A stretch of 36,011 nucleotides of DNA, from assembly GCA_022760335.1 (NCBI GenBank), contig JALEGE010000002.1, positions 1 to 36,011 on the forward strand, given 5' to 3'. The DNA comes from Hyphomonadaceae bacterium (GTDB lineage Bacteria > Pseudomonadota > Alphaproteobacteria > Caulobacterales > Hyphomonadaceae). Below, in pieces: positions 23,541 to 32,177 of the stretch. The notes beneath the pieces were generated by a model, which searched no databases, was not told the DNA's origin, and worked only from the letters and a program-made list of their open reading frames with translations. Made by a program: the position numbers and the translations under genes. How positions within the stretch are numbered: the stretch's first letter is position 1; each line of letters starts with the position of its first letter.

Positions 23541-25381
23541 GCGAACCGCAAAAACTCCACCCCACCGTCGAAGAGGTGCTTGCCCGCATCGAGGCGCGCT
23601 CTGCCGATAGTCGCGCGGCTTATCTGGAGATGATCCGCGCGCACAAGCCGGAAAAGTTCGCACGCAAGCAGCTGACAGAGGGTAACCAGGCCCATGCCAG
23701 CGCTGGCTGCGCGGTCATCGACAAGATGCAGCTGCTTGGCGACGCCTGGCCGAATATCGGCATCGTCACAGCCTATAATGACATGCTCTCGGCGCATGCG
23801 CCGTTTGAACATTATCCGGAGATCATCCGCGCCGCCGCGCGCGAGGTTGGCGCCACGGCGCAGGTCGCCGGCGGTGTGCCGGCCATGTGCGATGGCGTCA
23901 CCCAGGGCCAGGCGGGCATGGAGCTGTCGCTCTTCTCGCGCGATGTCATCGCGCTCGCCTCGGCGGTGTCTCTCAGCCATGACACGTTCGATGCCGGCCT
24001 GCATCTTGGCGTGTGCGACAAGATCATTCCCGGCCTCGTGATTGCTGCCCTGCGCTTTGGCTGGCTGCCGCATGTCTTCGTGCCCGCCGGGCCGATGCCG
24101 TCCGGCCTGCCCAACCCTGAAAAGGCGCGCGTGCGTCAGCTCTTCGCAGAAGGCAAGGTCGGGCGCGAGGAACTGCTCAAGGCGGAGTCCGAGAGCTATC
24201 ACAGCCCCGGCACCTGCACTTTCTATGGCACAGCCAACTCCAACCAGATGATGATGGAAGTGATGGGCCTTCACGTCCCCGGCGCGGCCTTCGTCAATCC
24301 CGGCACACCATTGCGCGATGCCCTGACAAAAGCCGCCACCCAGCGCGCTGCCGAGCTGACCATCAAGGGCGAGTATACGCCCGCTGGCGAGATGATCGAT
24401 GCGCGCAGCTTCGTGAACGCGATTGTCGGCCTTATGGCGACTGGCGGATCGACCAATCATGCCCTGCACATCCCGGCCATGGCGGCGGCGGCGGGTGTGC
24501 AGATCACGCTCGATGATTTCAACGACCTGTCCGCCGTTACCCCGCTACTCTGCCGGATTTATCCCAATGGCGTGGCCGATGTGAACCATTTCCACGCCGC
24601 TGGCGGCATGGGCTTTGTAGTGCGCGAACTGGTGGATGCCGGTCTCATGATCGGCGAAGCGCGCGGCGTGGTCGGCTGCATCGCCGGCTATTCCGACGAG
24701 CCCTATCTGGAAGATGGCAAGGTGGCTTGGCGTCCGGCGCCGAGCGAGAGCGGCGATCTCGATATCCTGCGTCCGGCCAGCGATCCCTTCTCAAAGGATG
24801 GCGGCCTGCGCCTGATGGAGGGCCCGCTCGGGCGCGGCGTGACCAAGGTCTCTGCCGTGAAGCCGGAAAACCGCATCGTCGAGGCGCCGGCGCGTGTCTT
24901 CGATAGTCAGGAAGCCCTGAAAGAAGCCTACAAGGCCGGCGAGTTGACCCGCGATGTTGTGGCCGTTGTGCGCTTTCAGGGGCCTGGCGCCAATGGCATG
25001 CCAGAGTTGCATTCCCTCTCGCCTGTGCTGGGTGCGCTACAGGACGGAGGACACAAGGTGGCACTTGTCACCGATGGGCGCATGTCTGGCGCTTCCGGCA
25101 AGGTGCCCTCGGCAATACATATTGGTCCGGAGGCGGCCAATGGTGGCCCGCTCGCGCGTGTGCGCGATGGCGATATCATCCGCGTCGATTGCGAGCATGG
25201 GCAGCTGGAATTGAAAGTCGATCCGGACGAGTTTGCGGCGCGCGAACCTGTGCCCTTCCGCCCGAATCAGAGCCATATCGGGCTCGGGCGAGAGATGTTC
25301 GGTGCATTCCGGGCCGGTTCTTGCAATACCGAGGCGGGGGCGTCCCTGTTTGACTTTCTGATGCCTGGCGCTGGAGTATGA
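23537..25381 (+). CDS. edd: 6-phosphogluconate dehydratase
   Basis: A 614-residue IlvD/Edd-family dehydratase, normal length for Edd. It converts 6-phosphogluconate to KDPG and needs an iron-sulfur cluster; the cluster cysteines are in '[10 protein letters not shown]', 'GVCDKIIPG' and the '[15 protein letters not shown]' segment. The last motif and the position between pgl and glk make Edd far more likely than the dihydroxy-acid dehydratase IlvD. ATGA overlaps tie it to both neighbours. Its product is the substrate of the aldolase encoded at 4381-5025. Confidence 0.97.
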   Translation: MSEPQKLHPTVEEVLARIEARSADSRAAYLEMIRAHKPEKFARKQLTEGNQAHASAGCAVIDKMQLLGDAWPNIGIVTAYNDMLSAHAPFEHYPEIIRAAAREVGATAQVAGGVPAMCDGVTQGQAGMELSLFSRDVIALASAVSLSHDTFDAGLHLGVCDKIIPGLVIAALRFGWLPHVFVPAGPMPSGLPNPEKARVRQLFAEGKVGREELLKAESESYHSPGTCTFYGTANSNQMMMEVMGLHVPGAAFVNPGTPLRDALTKAATQRAAELTIKGEYTPAGEMIDARSFVNAIVGLMATGGSTNHALHIPAMAAAAGVQITLDDFNDLSAVTPLLCRIYPNGVADVNHFHAAGGMGFVVRELVDAGLMIGEARGVVGCIAGYSDEPYLEDGKVAWRPAPSESGDLDILRPASDPFSKDGGLRLMEGPLGRGVTKVSAVKPENRIVEAPARVFDSQEALKEAYKAGELTRDVVAVVRFQGPGANGMPELHSLSPVLGALQDGGHKVALVTDGRMSGASGKVPSAIHIGPEAANGGPLARVRDGDIIRVDCEHGQLELKVDPDEFAAREPVPFRPNQSHIGLGREMFGAFRAGSCNTEAGASLFDFLMPGAGV

Positions 25382-26358
25382 ACCAAACAGTTCTGATTGG
25401 AGATGTCGGCGGAACCAGTATCCGCTTCGCGCTCGGCCGCCGTGGCCCGGGCGGGGTCGAGATATCCGAGTTCGAAAAGATCTCTGATCCGTTCGACCGG
25501 TTTTCAGATGCGCTCGCGCAGTATCTCGAAAGGCACGATATCAGGGTTGAGCGTGCGCTATTTGCGATTGCCGGCCCGGTGGCTGAGGACGGCACAGTCA
25601 CCATGACCAATCGGCCAGACTGGCCAACGATTTCGCCAAGAGATCTCCAGTCCAGAGTTGGCCTGACAGAGGTCACCCTCGTCAATGATTTCGCCGCGAT
25701 GGCGCGCGCCATACCGGAGATGAAGCCGGAAGATTTTGTCGAAGTCCTTCCTGGTAAGCCGGCTGTAGGGGCGCCGATCATTGTCACTGGCCCGGGCACG
25801 GGCTTTGGCGTCTCAACTTTGCTGCCCGAGCATGACGGATGCTGGCGGCCTGTCACTGGGCAGGGCGGGCACACCGCCTACGCCCCGCGCAGTGTCCGCG
25901 AGGCTGAAATGGCAGAGCGTATAGCGGCTGAGCACGGTTATATTTCTACAGAGATGGTGGTTTCTGGCATCTGGCTACAGTCGGTTTTCGATGTGATCAG
26001 CGATATGCATGGGCAATCTCGTGAGAAGGTTTCGGCTGGTGAGATTTTGCGCCGCGCCGAAGCAGATGATCCGGTTGCGCGTGAGGTGTGCCTGGTGCGC
26101 GCGTGCGGGATCATGGGGGCCGCCGGCGATTTGGTCTTCATCAATGGCGGGCATGGCGGAGTTGTGCTTACCGGCGGTGTTGCCGAGCGCATGGTTTCTT
26201 GGTTGAAAAGCCCCGAAGCGGTGCGCCGTTTCCGCGAGCGTGGCACGGAATCCTACTATGTCGCCGATGTGCCGGTGCGTGTGCTCATGAACCATGAGGC
26301 CCCGCTGGTCGGCGCGGCCGCGCTGCTTTTTGATCGTATCCAACGCATCTGCGCGTGA
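25378..26358 (+). CDS. glk: Glucokinase
   Basis: A 326-residue Glk-type glucokinase of the ASKHA fold. It phosphorylates glucose with ATP, feeding Zwf. Phosphate-binding motif [12 protein letters not shown] at 8-19, catalytic-base region 'LVNDFAAMA', adenosine-side '[11 protein letters not shown]' and '[11 protein letters not shown]'. The ATG overlaps the edd stop. As the last gene of the operon it takes the glucose released by the cytoplasmic alpha-glucosidase (12287) and by GH97 in the periplasm. No obvious terminator follows in the 120-bp gap before adhC. Confidence 0.96.
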   Translation: MNQTVLIGDVGGTSIRFALGRRGPGGVEISEFEKISDPFDRFSDALAQYLERHDIRVERALFAIAGPVAEDGTVTMTNRPDWPTISPRDLQSRVGLTEVTLVNDFAAMARAIPEMKPEDFVEVLPGKPAVGAPIIVTGPGTGFGVSTLLPEHDGCWRPVTGQGGHTAYAPRSVREAEMAERIAAEHGYISTEMVVSGIWLQSVFDVISDMHGQSREKVSAGEILRRAEADDPVAREVCLVRACGIMGAAGDLVFINGGHGGVVLTGGVAERMVSWLKSPEAVRRFRERGTESYYVADVPVRVLMNHEAPLVGAAALLFDRIQRICA

Positions 26359-26478
26359 CGCAAACAGGGTCATTTTCGTCGCGGATGTGATTGCACGGGG
26401 GGCTGCTATCGGGCAGACGCTGGTGCAGGATAGGGCATGATCAAAGCCCCCGTCAGACCGACAATAGGAGTACGCCTC

Positions 26479-27585
26479 ATGAAAACCCGCGCCGCCGTCG
26501 CCTTCGAGGCGAAGAAGCCGCTTGAAATCGTTGAGCTGGATCTAGAAGGGCCGAAAGAGGGCGAGGTTCTGGTCGAGATCATGGCGACGGGCATCTGCCA
26601 TACTGATGCCTACACGCTCGATGGGCTCGATTCAGAGGGGCTGTTCCCTTCCATTCTCGGCCATGAGGGCGCCGGGATTGTGCGCGAGGTCGGCGCGGGG
26701 GTGACCAGCGTGGCGCCGGGCGATCATGTCATTCCGCTCTACACGCCCGAATGCCGCCAGTGCAAAAGCTGCCTCTCCGGCAAAACCAATCTTTGTACGG
26801 CCATTCGCGCCACGCAGGGCAAGGGCCTGATGCCCGATGGCACCTCGCGCTTCTCCTATAAGGGCGAGACGATCTACCATTATATGGGGTGCTCGACCTT
26901 TTCCAATTTCACCGTCCTGCCCGAAATTGCGGTCGCAAAGATCCGAACCGATGCGCCTTTCGACAAGGCCTGCTATGTCGGATGCGGTGTAACGACGGGT
27001 GTCGGCGCGGTGACCAATACGGCCAAGGTACAGGTCGGCGACAATGTTGTCGTGTTCGGCCTTGGCGGCATCGGCCTGAATGTGCTGCAGGGCGCGAAGA
27101 TGGCGGGCGCTGACAAGATCATCGGTGTGGACATTAACGCCTCCAAGAAGGAGTGGGGCGAGAAGTTCGGGATGACGCATTTCGTCAATCCGCGCGAGAC
27201 CGCAGATGTGGTGGCTCACCTGGTGGAGCTGACTGATGGTGGCGCCGATTACAGTTTCGACTGTACGGGCAATACGGAGGTTATGCGTCAGGCGCTGGAA
27301 TGCTGCCATCGTGGTTGGGGCACATCGGTGATCATCGGCGTGGCAGAGGCCGGCAAGGAAATCAGCACACGTCCCTTCCAACTGGTGACGGGCCGCAACT
27401 GGCGCGGCACGGCTTTTGGTGGCGCGAAAGGGCGCACCGATGTGCCGAAAATCGTCGACTGGTACATGAACGGCAAGATCCAGATCGACCCGATGATCAC
27501 CCATGTCATGCCATTGGACGAGATCAACAAGGCGTTTGACTTGATGCATGCGGGCGAGAGCATTCGCTCCGTAGTGGTGTACTGA
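26479..27585 (+). CDS. adhC: S-(hydroxymethyl)glutathione dehydrogenase
   Basis: A 368-residue class III zinc alcohol dehydrogenase (also called frmA/flhA), which oxidises the formaldehyde-glutathione adduct to S-formylglutathione with NAD+. Catalytic zinc ligands: Cys in GICHTDAY, His-Glu in GHEGAG, and Cys in YVGCGVTTG. The four structural zinc cysteines are in [15 protein letters not shown], followed by the coenzyme motif '[18 protein letters not shown]'. The ATG at 26479 has AGGAG (26466-26470) 8 bases upstream, so I prefer it over an ATG 42 bases earlier. It opens the detoxification cluster with the VOC gene and fghA. Confidence 0.96.
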   Translation: MKTRAAVAFEAKKPLEIVELDLEGPKEGEVLVEIMATGICHTDAYTLDGLDSEGLFPSILGHEGAGIVREVGAGVTSVAPGDHVIPLYTPECRQCKSCLSGKTNLCTAIRATQGKGLMPDGTSRFSYKGETIYHYMGCSTFSNFTVLPEIAVAKIRTDAPFDKACYVGCGVTTGVGAVTNTAKVQVGDNVVVFGLGGIGLNVLQGAKMAGADKIIGVDINASKKEWGEKFGMTHFVNPRETADVVAHLVELTDGGADYSFDCTGNTEVMRQALECCHRGWGTSVIIGVAEAGKEISTRPFQLVTGRNWRGTAFGGAKGRTDVPKIVDWYMNGKIQIDPMITHVMPLDEINKAFDLMHAGESIRSVVVY

Positions 27586-27609
27586 TATTGCCGAACAAGG
27601 AGGTTGGTG

Positions 27610-27990
27610 ATGTTCTCTCATGTTATGCTCGGCTCAAACGATATTGAGCGGTCCCGTAGCTTCTATGATGCGCTCTTTGCCGTGCTCGGCGGCGAGCCAG
27701 TTCTTGGTGATCCGAAAGGCCGGCTGATCTATCTTTGCAGAGGCGGGAAGTTCATCGTCACACCACCGATCGATGGCGCGGCGGCCACTCATGGCAACGG
27801 TTCAACCATCGGCTTCGCCATGGCTTCAACAGAAGAGGCTGATGCCTGGCATGCGGCGGGTGTCGCGGCGGGGGGGACAAGCATTGAGGATCCGCCCGGT
27901 TGGCGCGAGCGCCCTTCGGGCGCGATGTATCTGGCTTATCTGCGCGATCCCGACGGCAATAAGCTCTGCGCCTTGCATATGAAGGATTAG
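27610..27990 (+). CDS. VOC/glyoxalase-family protein
   Basis: A 126-residue single-chain VOC-fold protein (two beta-alpha-beta-beta-beta units), starting 'MFSHVMLGSNDIERSRSFYDALF' and ending 'YLRDPDGNKLCALHM'. Potential metal ligands are the His near the start and the His and Glu positions typical of the fold, but I cannot assign a reaction. AAGGAGG 6 bases before the ATG at 27610 decides the start. Its place between adhC and fghA, 24 bp after adhC, suggests a glutathione-linked role in aldehyde detoxification; similar neighbours occur in other alphaproteobacteria. Lactoylglutathione lyase activity is possible but unproven. Confidence 0.88.
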   Translation: MFSHVMLGSNDIERSRSFYDALFAVLGGEPVLGDPKGRLIYLCRGGKFIVTPPIDGAAATHGNGSTIGFAMASTEEADAWHAAGVAAGGTSIEDPPGWRERPSGAMYLAYLRDPDGNKLCALHMKD

Positions 27991-27996
27991 GCATAT

Positions 27997-28033
27997 CTGG
28001 TGTCATGCCGATCCGCTTGCGCGATGACGCCAG
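27997..28033. repeat. Hairpin, possible REP-like element or terminator
   Basis: Arms CTGGTGTCAT and ATGACGCCAG (one G-U pair) enclose 17 bases, starting 6 bp past the VOC stop. The form resembles short palindromic intergenic repeats. It could also stabilise or end the adhC transcript, but there is no T tract. Confidence 0.45.
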
Positions 28034-28041
28034 AAAGGCAC

Positions 28042-28072
28042 TTGTGCTCAACCTAGGTTGAGGTCCTATCGA
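28042..28072 (+). promoter_or_regulatory. MerR/SoxR-type promoter candidate
   Basis: A perfect 16-bp palindrome CTCAACCTAGGTTGAG (28047-28062) lies between a -35-like TTGTGC (28042-28047) and a -10-like TATCGA (28067-28072). The spacer is 19 bp, the unusual length seen at MerR-family promoters. The CTCAA/TTGAG arms match those of the E. coli SoxR box. The -10 is a poor match. It would drive the 51-aa ORF and fghA. Confidence 0.5.
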
Positions 28073-28075
28073 AGG

Positions 28076-28102
28076 GCTCCTTGCATCATGCAAAGAAGGA
28101 GC
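28076..28102 (+). other. Leader hairpin covering a ribosome site
   Basis: GCTCCTT (28076-28082) is the exact complement of AAGGAGC (28096-28102), with an inner TTGCATCATGCAA palindrome. The 3' arm contains the AAGGAG Shine-Dalgarno of the ORF starting at 28110, so the stem would hide that ribosome site. It lies right at the start of the transcript predicted from the promoter above. Confidence 0.45.
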
Positions 28103-28109
28103 TCGATTG

Positions 28110-28265
28110 ATGAAACCGATCCGCAAACCGCAAAGAAACCAAAGTGTTCCTTGCAAATTCAGCCCGGACCACAAGCCCGTTCGTGGACGCCGCGAGACAC
28201 GCGCGGCGCCGAAATGGTGGCAGGCCTTTACAGAGCTGGCGCGTCGCGGGATGCCCTATAAGTGA
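28110..28265 (+). CDS. Unrecognised 51-residue basic protein
   Basis: An intact 51-codon frame: ATG at 28110, TGA at 28263-28265. It has an AAGGAG site 9 bases upstream and ends 29 bp before fghA. The product is strongly basic (Lys/Arg rich: 'KPIRKPQRNQ', 'RGRRETRAAPK') and ends with an aromatic 'WWQAFTELARRGMPYK'. There is one cysteine and no transmembrane segment. I do not recognise a family. In favour of it being real: the ribosome site, a candidate promoter immediately upstream, and a protein-like C-terminus. Against: its small size. Possible roles (nucleic-acid binding, translational coupling to fghA) are guesses. Confidence 0.5.
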   Translation: MKPIRKPQRNQSVPCKFSPDHKPVRGRRETRAAPKWWQAFTELARRGMPYK

Positions 28266-28294
28266 CGTAATGTGAAACCCAAAGGAAGGTGGCC

Positions 28295-29131
28295 ATGGAA
28301 ACCCAATCCATCACGCGTAGCCATGACGGCGCACAAGGTGTGTATACGCACACATCCTCTGTGACCGGTACTGAGATGGCATTTTCCGTTTTCGTCCCCC
28401 AGCATGCCGAGGGCGCGAAGCTGCCAGTACTGTGGTATCTTTCGGGGCTCACCTGTACGCATGCCAATGTCACCGAGAAGGGGGAGTTTCGCCGCGCTTG
28501 TGCCGAAAATGGAGTGATCTTCATCGCGCCGGACACCAGCCCGCGCGGCGAGGGCGTGCCGGATGATTCCGAGGGGGCTTATGATTTTGGGCTGGGCGCT
28601 GGCTTCTATGTGGACGCGACGCGTCCTCCCTTCGCTCAGCACTATAAGATGCGCAGCTATGTTGAGCAGGAGCTGCCCACCTTGATCGCGGAGCACTTTC
28701 CGGCTGACATGACGCGCCAGTCGATCACCGGCCATTCCATGGGCGGGCACGGCGCACTGACTATAGGTCTGCGCAATCCTGGACGTTTCCGCTCGATTTC
28801 GGCCTTTGCACCGATTGCCTCGCCACTGAATTGTCCCTGGGGTGAAAAGGCGCTGACGGGATATCTTGGTGAAGATCGCGCGGCCTGGCGCGAATATGAT
28901 GCCTGCGCGCTGATTGAGGATGGCGCGCATGTGCCGGAAATCCTGGTGGATCAGGGCGAGGCTGACAGCTTCCTGGAAACCCAGCTGATGCCAGAACGGT
29001 TGTCGAAAGCCTGTTCAAAGGCCGGGATCGACCTCACCCTGCGGCTGCAGCCGGGGTATGACCATTCCTATTATTTCATTTCCACCTTCATGGCCGAGCA
29101 TGTGGAATGGCATGCGGCTCGGCTGAAGTAG
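28295..29131 (+). CDS. fghA: S-formylglutathione hydrolase
   Basis: A 278-residue esterase-D-type alpha/beta hydrolase that cleaves S-formylglutathione to formate and glutathione, following AdhC. The nucleophile Ser lies in GHSMGGHGAL. The family signature 'GLTCTHANVTEKGEFRRAC' and 'APDTSPRGEGVPDD' are present, and the active-site His is in 'PGYDHSYYF'. The ATG at 28295 follows AGGAAGG. Cytoplasmic; normal length. It may be read both from the adhC side and from the candidate promoter at 28042. Confidence 0.95.
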   Translation: METQSITRSHDGAQGVYTHTSSVTGTEMAFSVFVPQHAEGAKLPVLWYLSGLTCTHANVTEKGEFRRACAENGVIFIAPDTSPRGEGVPDDSEGAYDFGLGAGFYVDATRPPFAQHYKMRSYVEQELPTLIAEHFPADMTRQSITGHSMGGHGALTIGLRNPGRFRSISAFAPIASPLNCPWGEKALTGYLGEDRAAWREYDACALIEDGAHVPEILVDQGEADSFLETQLMPERLSKACSKAGIDLTLRLQPGYDHSYYFISTFMAEHVEWHAARLK

Positions 29132-29134
29132 AGA

Positions 29135-29812
29135 CTACTCGACGCTGAGATTGATTTGTTCGAAGCCTGCGGTGACGAAGGCCACAATATGGGTGTAGGC
29201 GGCTTCCAGGTCTTCCGAGCTGCAAACCCCGCCTGAAAGCTTGTCCAGACGCCCGGTCTGGGCAAAGGCCAGGGTCAATGCGCCGGAGAGACAGTGATAG
29301 CCCCAAAACAGGGCCTCTTCCGGCGCATTTGGAAGCGCCTTGCGCAGGGCGTCGATAAACCGGTCCACCATCGGGTTGAAGAAGCGCGACATCAGTTTGC
29401 CACCCCATTCGGTGGAGTTGTTCACATAGGCCACCAGGGCGTAATAGCTGCGCCAGGCTGGATCTGACAGGTGTGGTCCGTGCAGCAATGGGTAGAGATA
29501 AGCATCCATGATCGCGCGCACGCTGGGGGCCTCTGGCGCGGCTGAGGCGATGGCCTCGTCGAGGGCTCGGATGCGCCAGCGATTGAGCAGTTCGGCACGG
29601 CGCATAAACGTGGCTTCGAAAAGCTCATGCTTGCGCCCAAAATGATAATTGGCGAGCGCCACATCGACATCTGCTTCCCTGGCGATGGCCCTAAGTGTGA
29701 CGCCATCATAGCCATGTTCGGCAAAGAGTTTCTCGGCAGCGTCCAAAATCCGTGTGCGCCGGGATTCCAAACGCGCACCATCCTGCGGTGATGAGACCGA
29801 GACACTATCCAT
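29135..29812 (-). CDS. TetR-family repressor
   Basis: A 225-residue TetR/AcrR regulator. The HTH spans about residues 14-60, with the family pattern 'RILDAAEKLFAEHGYDGVTLRAIAREADVDVALANYHFG'; the rest is an all-helical ligand domain. I chose the ATG at 29812, which has GGAGGA upstream, over an earlier in-frame start. It faces away from an alpha/beta hydrolase-MFS pair, and a perfect palindrome (29917-29932) lies in the shared gap. It therefore probably represses that pair, and possibly itself. The inducer is unknown. Its stop lies 3 bp from the convergent fghA stop. Confidence 0.93.
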   Translation of the reverse strand: MDSVSVSSPQDGARLESRRTRILDAAEKLFAEHGYDGVTLRAIAREADVDVALANYHFGRKHELFEATFMRRAELLNRWRIRALDEAIASAAPEAPSVRAIMDAYLYPLLHGPHLSDPAWRSYYALVAYVNNSTEWGGKLMSRFFNPMVDRFIDALRKALPNAPEEALFWGYHCLSGALTLAFAQTGRLDKLSGGVCSSEDLEAAYTHIVAFVTAGFEQINLSVE

Positions 29813-29916
29813 CCTGTTCCTCCATGATCGCAAAGCTAACGCTTTGTCTTGTTCTGGCAAAGGCCGTGACGTCGCACAGCGCTTTACGGTTGCGAATGCC
29901 AGATCAAATGCTAGGC

Positions 29917-29932
29917 TTCAACAATTGTTGAA
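29917..29932. promoter_or_regulatory. Perfect palindrome, likely TetR operator
   Basis: TTCAACAATTGTTGAA is a perfect 16-bp palindrome in the 140-bp gap between the TetR gene and the hydrolase gene, 20 bp before the hydrolase start. Size, symmetry and position match a TetR-family operator. Confidence 0.65.
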
Positions 29933-29952
29933 TGGGGCAAGGAAACACCAAA

Positions 29953-30822
29953 ATGGCAACCCAAATCGAGTACACGTCAAAAGACGGGCTCAAACTGTAT
30001 GCCACATCGCGGGGGCCGTCTGATGCGGCGCTGACCGTGCTGTGCATGCATGGCCTGACCCGTAACGCCAAGGACTTCGATCCCATGATCGATGCCATTG
30101 GCGAGGATAGATATCGCTTCATAAGTGTGGATGTGCGCGGGCGTGCGCGCTCACAATACGATCCCAATCCAGAGAATTATACACCGCCGACCTATGTTGG
30201 GGACATGTCAGTTCTGCTGGATCAGTTGGGCCTGCGAAAGGTCGCTTTGATCGGCACTTCGATGGGCGGGCTGATGTCCATGTTGATGATGAAGGCGATG
30301 CCGGAACGGATTGCCGGTGTGGTGATCAATGACATCGGTCCACAAGTGGAGTTGGCAGGGCTTGCCCGGATCGGTGGCTATGTTGGCGCCGTTGAACCGC
30401 TGGAAAGCTGGCAGGCGGCGGCGGATGCCGTTGCGCGTGTTCAGGCCGATGCTTTTCCAGGCAAGGACGGCGCCTTCTGGATGGAGTTTGCGCGGCGCAC
30501 TTTTCGTGAGCGGGAAGATGGCCGGGTTATTCTCGACTATGATCCGGCAATTGCCCGTTCTCTGAGGAAGATCAAGGCGGGAATGGTCATGCGGTTTGTC
30601 ATGTGGCGCCTGTTCACGGCGATGAAGAAAGCGCCGCTTCTGGTCGTGCGCGGCGAGATTTCCGATCTGTTTTCGGCCAGGACTGCGGCGCGCATGGTGA
30701 GCCGCCACCCGGCTGCGTCTGAAGTGGTTGTCCCGAATGTCGGCCATGCCCCGATCCTGGATGAGCCTGAGGCCGTGGCAGGAATCTCTGCCTTCCTTGA
30801 AGGGCTGGAGGCGACTCAATGA
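29953..30822 (+). CDS. Alpha/beta hydrolase
   Basis: A 289-residue alpha/beta hydrolase. Oxyanion-hole region 'CMHGLTRNAKDF', nucleophile elbow GTSMGG, and the C-terminal catalytic His in 'VGHAPILDEP'. No signal peptide, so cytoplasmic. The ATG at 29953 is preferred because an AAGGA site lies 9 bases upstream; an ATG at 29932 would start inside the operator palindrome. It overlaps the MFS gene by ATGA. With the divergent TetR gene this looks like a small inducible unit for an imported or exported ester, lactone or similar compound; the substrate cannot be told from sequence. Confidence 0.9.
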   Translation: MATQIEYTSKDGLKLYATSRGPSDAALTVLCMHGLTRNAKDFDPMIDAIGEDRYRFISVDVRGRARSQYDPNPENYTPPTYVGDMSVLLDQLGLRKVALIGTSMGGLMSMLMMKAMPERIAGVVINDIGPQVELAGLARIGGYVGAVEPLESWQAAADAVARVQADAFPGKDGAFWMEFARRTFREREDGRVILDYDPAIARSLRKIKAGMVMRFVMWRLFTAMKKAPLLVVRGEISDLFSARTAARMVSRHPAASEVVVPNVGHAPILDEPEAVAGISAFLEGLEATQ

Positions 30823-32177
30823 ACGAGTTGAACACCGGCCCGGTCGCAGAATCTGCAAGCCGACAACGTGGGCGAACTTACACCCTTCTGATCTTGATGT
30901 TGGTCTACGCCTTCAACCACATCGACCGGCAAGTGCTGATCATTCTGCAAGAGGATATCCAGCGCGAGTTCAGCCTTTCCGACAGCCAGCTTGGCTTGCT
31001 GACAGGCATTCTCTTTGCCGCTTTTTATTCCACACTCGGCATTCCGGCAGCGATCTGGGCTGACCGTGGCAATCGCAAGACCATCATTACCATTGCTCTG
31101 GCAATCTGGTCGGGCATGACGGCCCTTTCAGGTATGGCGATGAACTTCATCCATATTGCGCTGGCGCGTATGGGCGTCGCGGTTGGCGAGGCTGGCTGCA
31201 CCCCGCCAGCAACCTCCATCATTGCCGACCTGTATCCGCCAAAGGAGCGAGCCACCGCTATGGGCATCTATACGCTGGGTATCGGCGTAGGTGTGCTGGT
31301 CGGATTGGCGTTGGGAGATTTCGTTGCCGACCGGTATGGCTGGCGGGTCGCCTTTTTCGTCGCCGGCATTCCCGGTCTCGTACTGGCCGTCCTGGTCTGG
31401 TTCACGGTGCGAGAGCCCGAGAGGGGCGCATCGGAGGCGCGCCGAACGGATGAAATCGCTCCTTCTGTGTCTGAGACCTTCGGCTTTATCCTGACGCAGC
31501 CGAGCTTTGTGGCTCTGCTGATTGGCTGCACGCTGATCTGTATTTCAGCGAATGCCTTTCTTGCATGGGTGCCGGTCCTGATGGGGCGGACCTATAGTTT
31601 CGCTGATGGAGAACTGGGCCTGGCGCTTGGGCTTCTGATCGGTGGTTTTGGGTGTGCTGGGGCGATCCTGATCGGAATGATTACCGACCGACTTTCCGCG
31701 CGTTCGCTGTCCTGGCGACCTCTGATCATTGCCGTGTGCGGCGGAGTGTCGATTCCCTTCGTGTTTTTCGCGCTCGGCGCAGAGACGAAGTGGGCATTCT
31801 ACCTGCTCTATATTGTGCCGAGCTTTGTGGGACTGATCTATGCCTCCATCGCGTATACCGCCGCGCAGGAATTGGTCAGTGTGCGCATGCGTGCATTCGC
31901 GGCGGCCTTTTCACTGTTGTGCCTCACCTTGCTCGGGATCGGTCTCGGTCCATGGGTGACGGGGCTGATTTCTGACATGTTCCTGGCCCAGATGACACCC
32001 GCTGGCGAGGGGGGCGGTTTCAGCCCGGTCCAGCAGGCAGATGCCCTGCGCCGCGCACTGTACATCATTCTTGGACTGAATGTTCTGTCCATCCCGCCGC
32101 TCCTGCTCTCTGCACGGACATATGTCCGCGATGTCGCGCGGGCGGCAGAGGGGCTTAGCGCACGGGCATTTGCATAA
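30819..32177 (+). CDS. MFS transporter (spinster-like)
   Basis: A 452-residue inner-membrane transporter with about 12 transmembrane segments. The first segment 'LMLVYAFNHIDRQVLIIL', the loop 'GIPAAIWADRGNRKTII' and the 'GVAVGEAGCTPPATSIIADLYPPKERATAMG' stretch are typical of the spinster-like MFS group widespread in Sphingomonadales and Caulobacterales. Coupled to the hydrolase gene by a 4-bp overlap and probably repressed by the TetR protein. Direction of transport and substrate are unknown. Its 3' end overlaps the convergent purN gene by 23 bp, with no room for a conventional terminator between them. Confidence 0.9.
   Translation: MNELNTGPVAESASRQRGRTYTLLILMLVYAFNHIDRQVLIILQEDIQREFSLSDSQLGLLTGILFAAFYSTLGIPAAIWADRGNRKTIITIALAIWSGMTALSGMAMNFIHIALARMGVAVGEAGCTPPATSIIADLYPPKERATAMGIYTLGIGVGVLVGLALGDFVADRYGWRVAFFVAGIPGLVLAVLVWFTVREPERGASEARRTDEIAPSVSETFGFILTQPSFVALLIGCTLICISANAFLAWVPVLMGRTYSFADGELGLALGLLIGGFGCAGAILIGMITDRLSARSLSWRPLIIAVCGGVSIPFVFFALGAETKWAFYLLYIVPSFVGLIYASIAYTAAQELVSVRMRAFAAAFSLLCLTLLGIGLGPWVTGLISDMFLAQMTPAGEGGGFSPVQQADALRRALYIILGLNVLSIPPLLLSARTYVRDVARAAEGLSARAFA

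Noticed and set aside
28081-28093. TTGCATCATGCAA as a sixth LacI-type operator
   Set aside because: The half-sites face the opposite way and the spacing differs (TTGCA..TGCAA rather than GCAA....TTGC). It is better explained as part of the leader hairpin.
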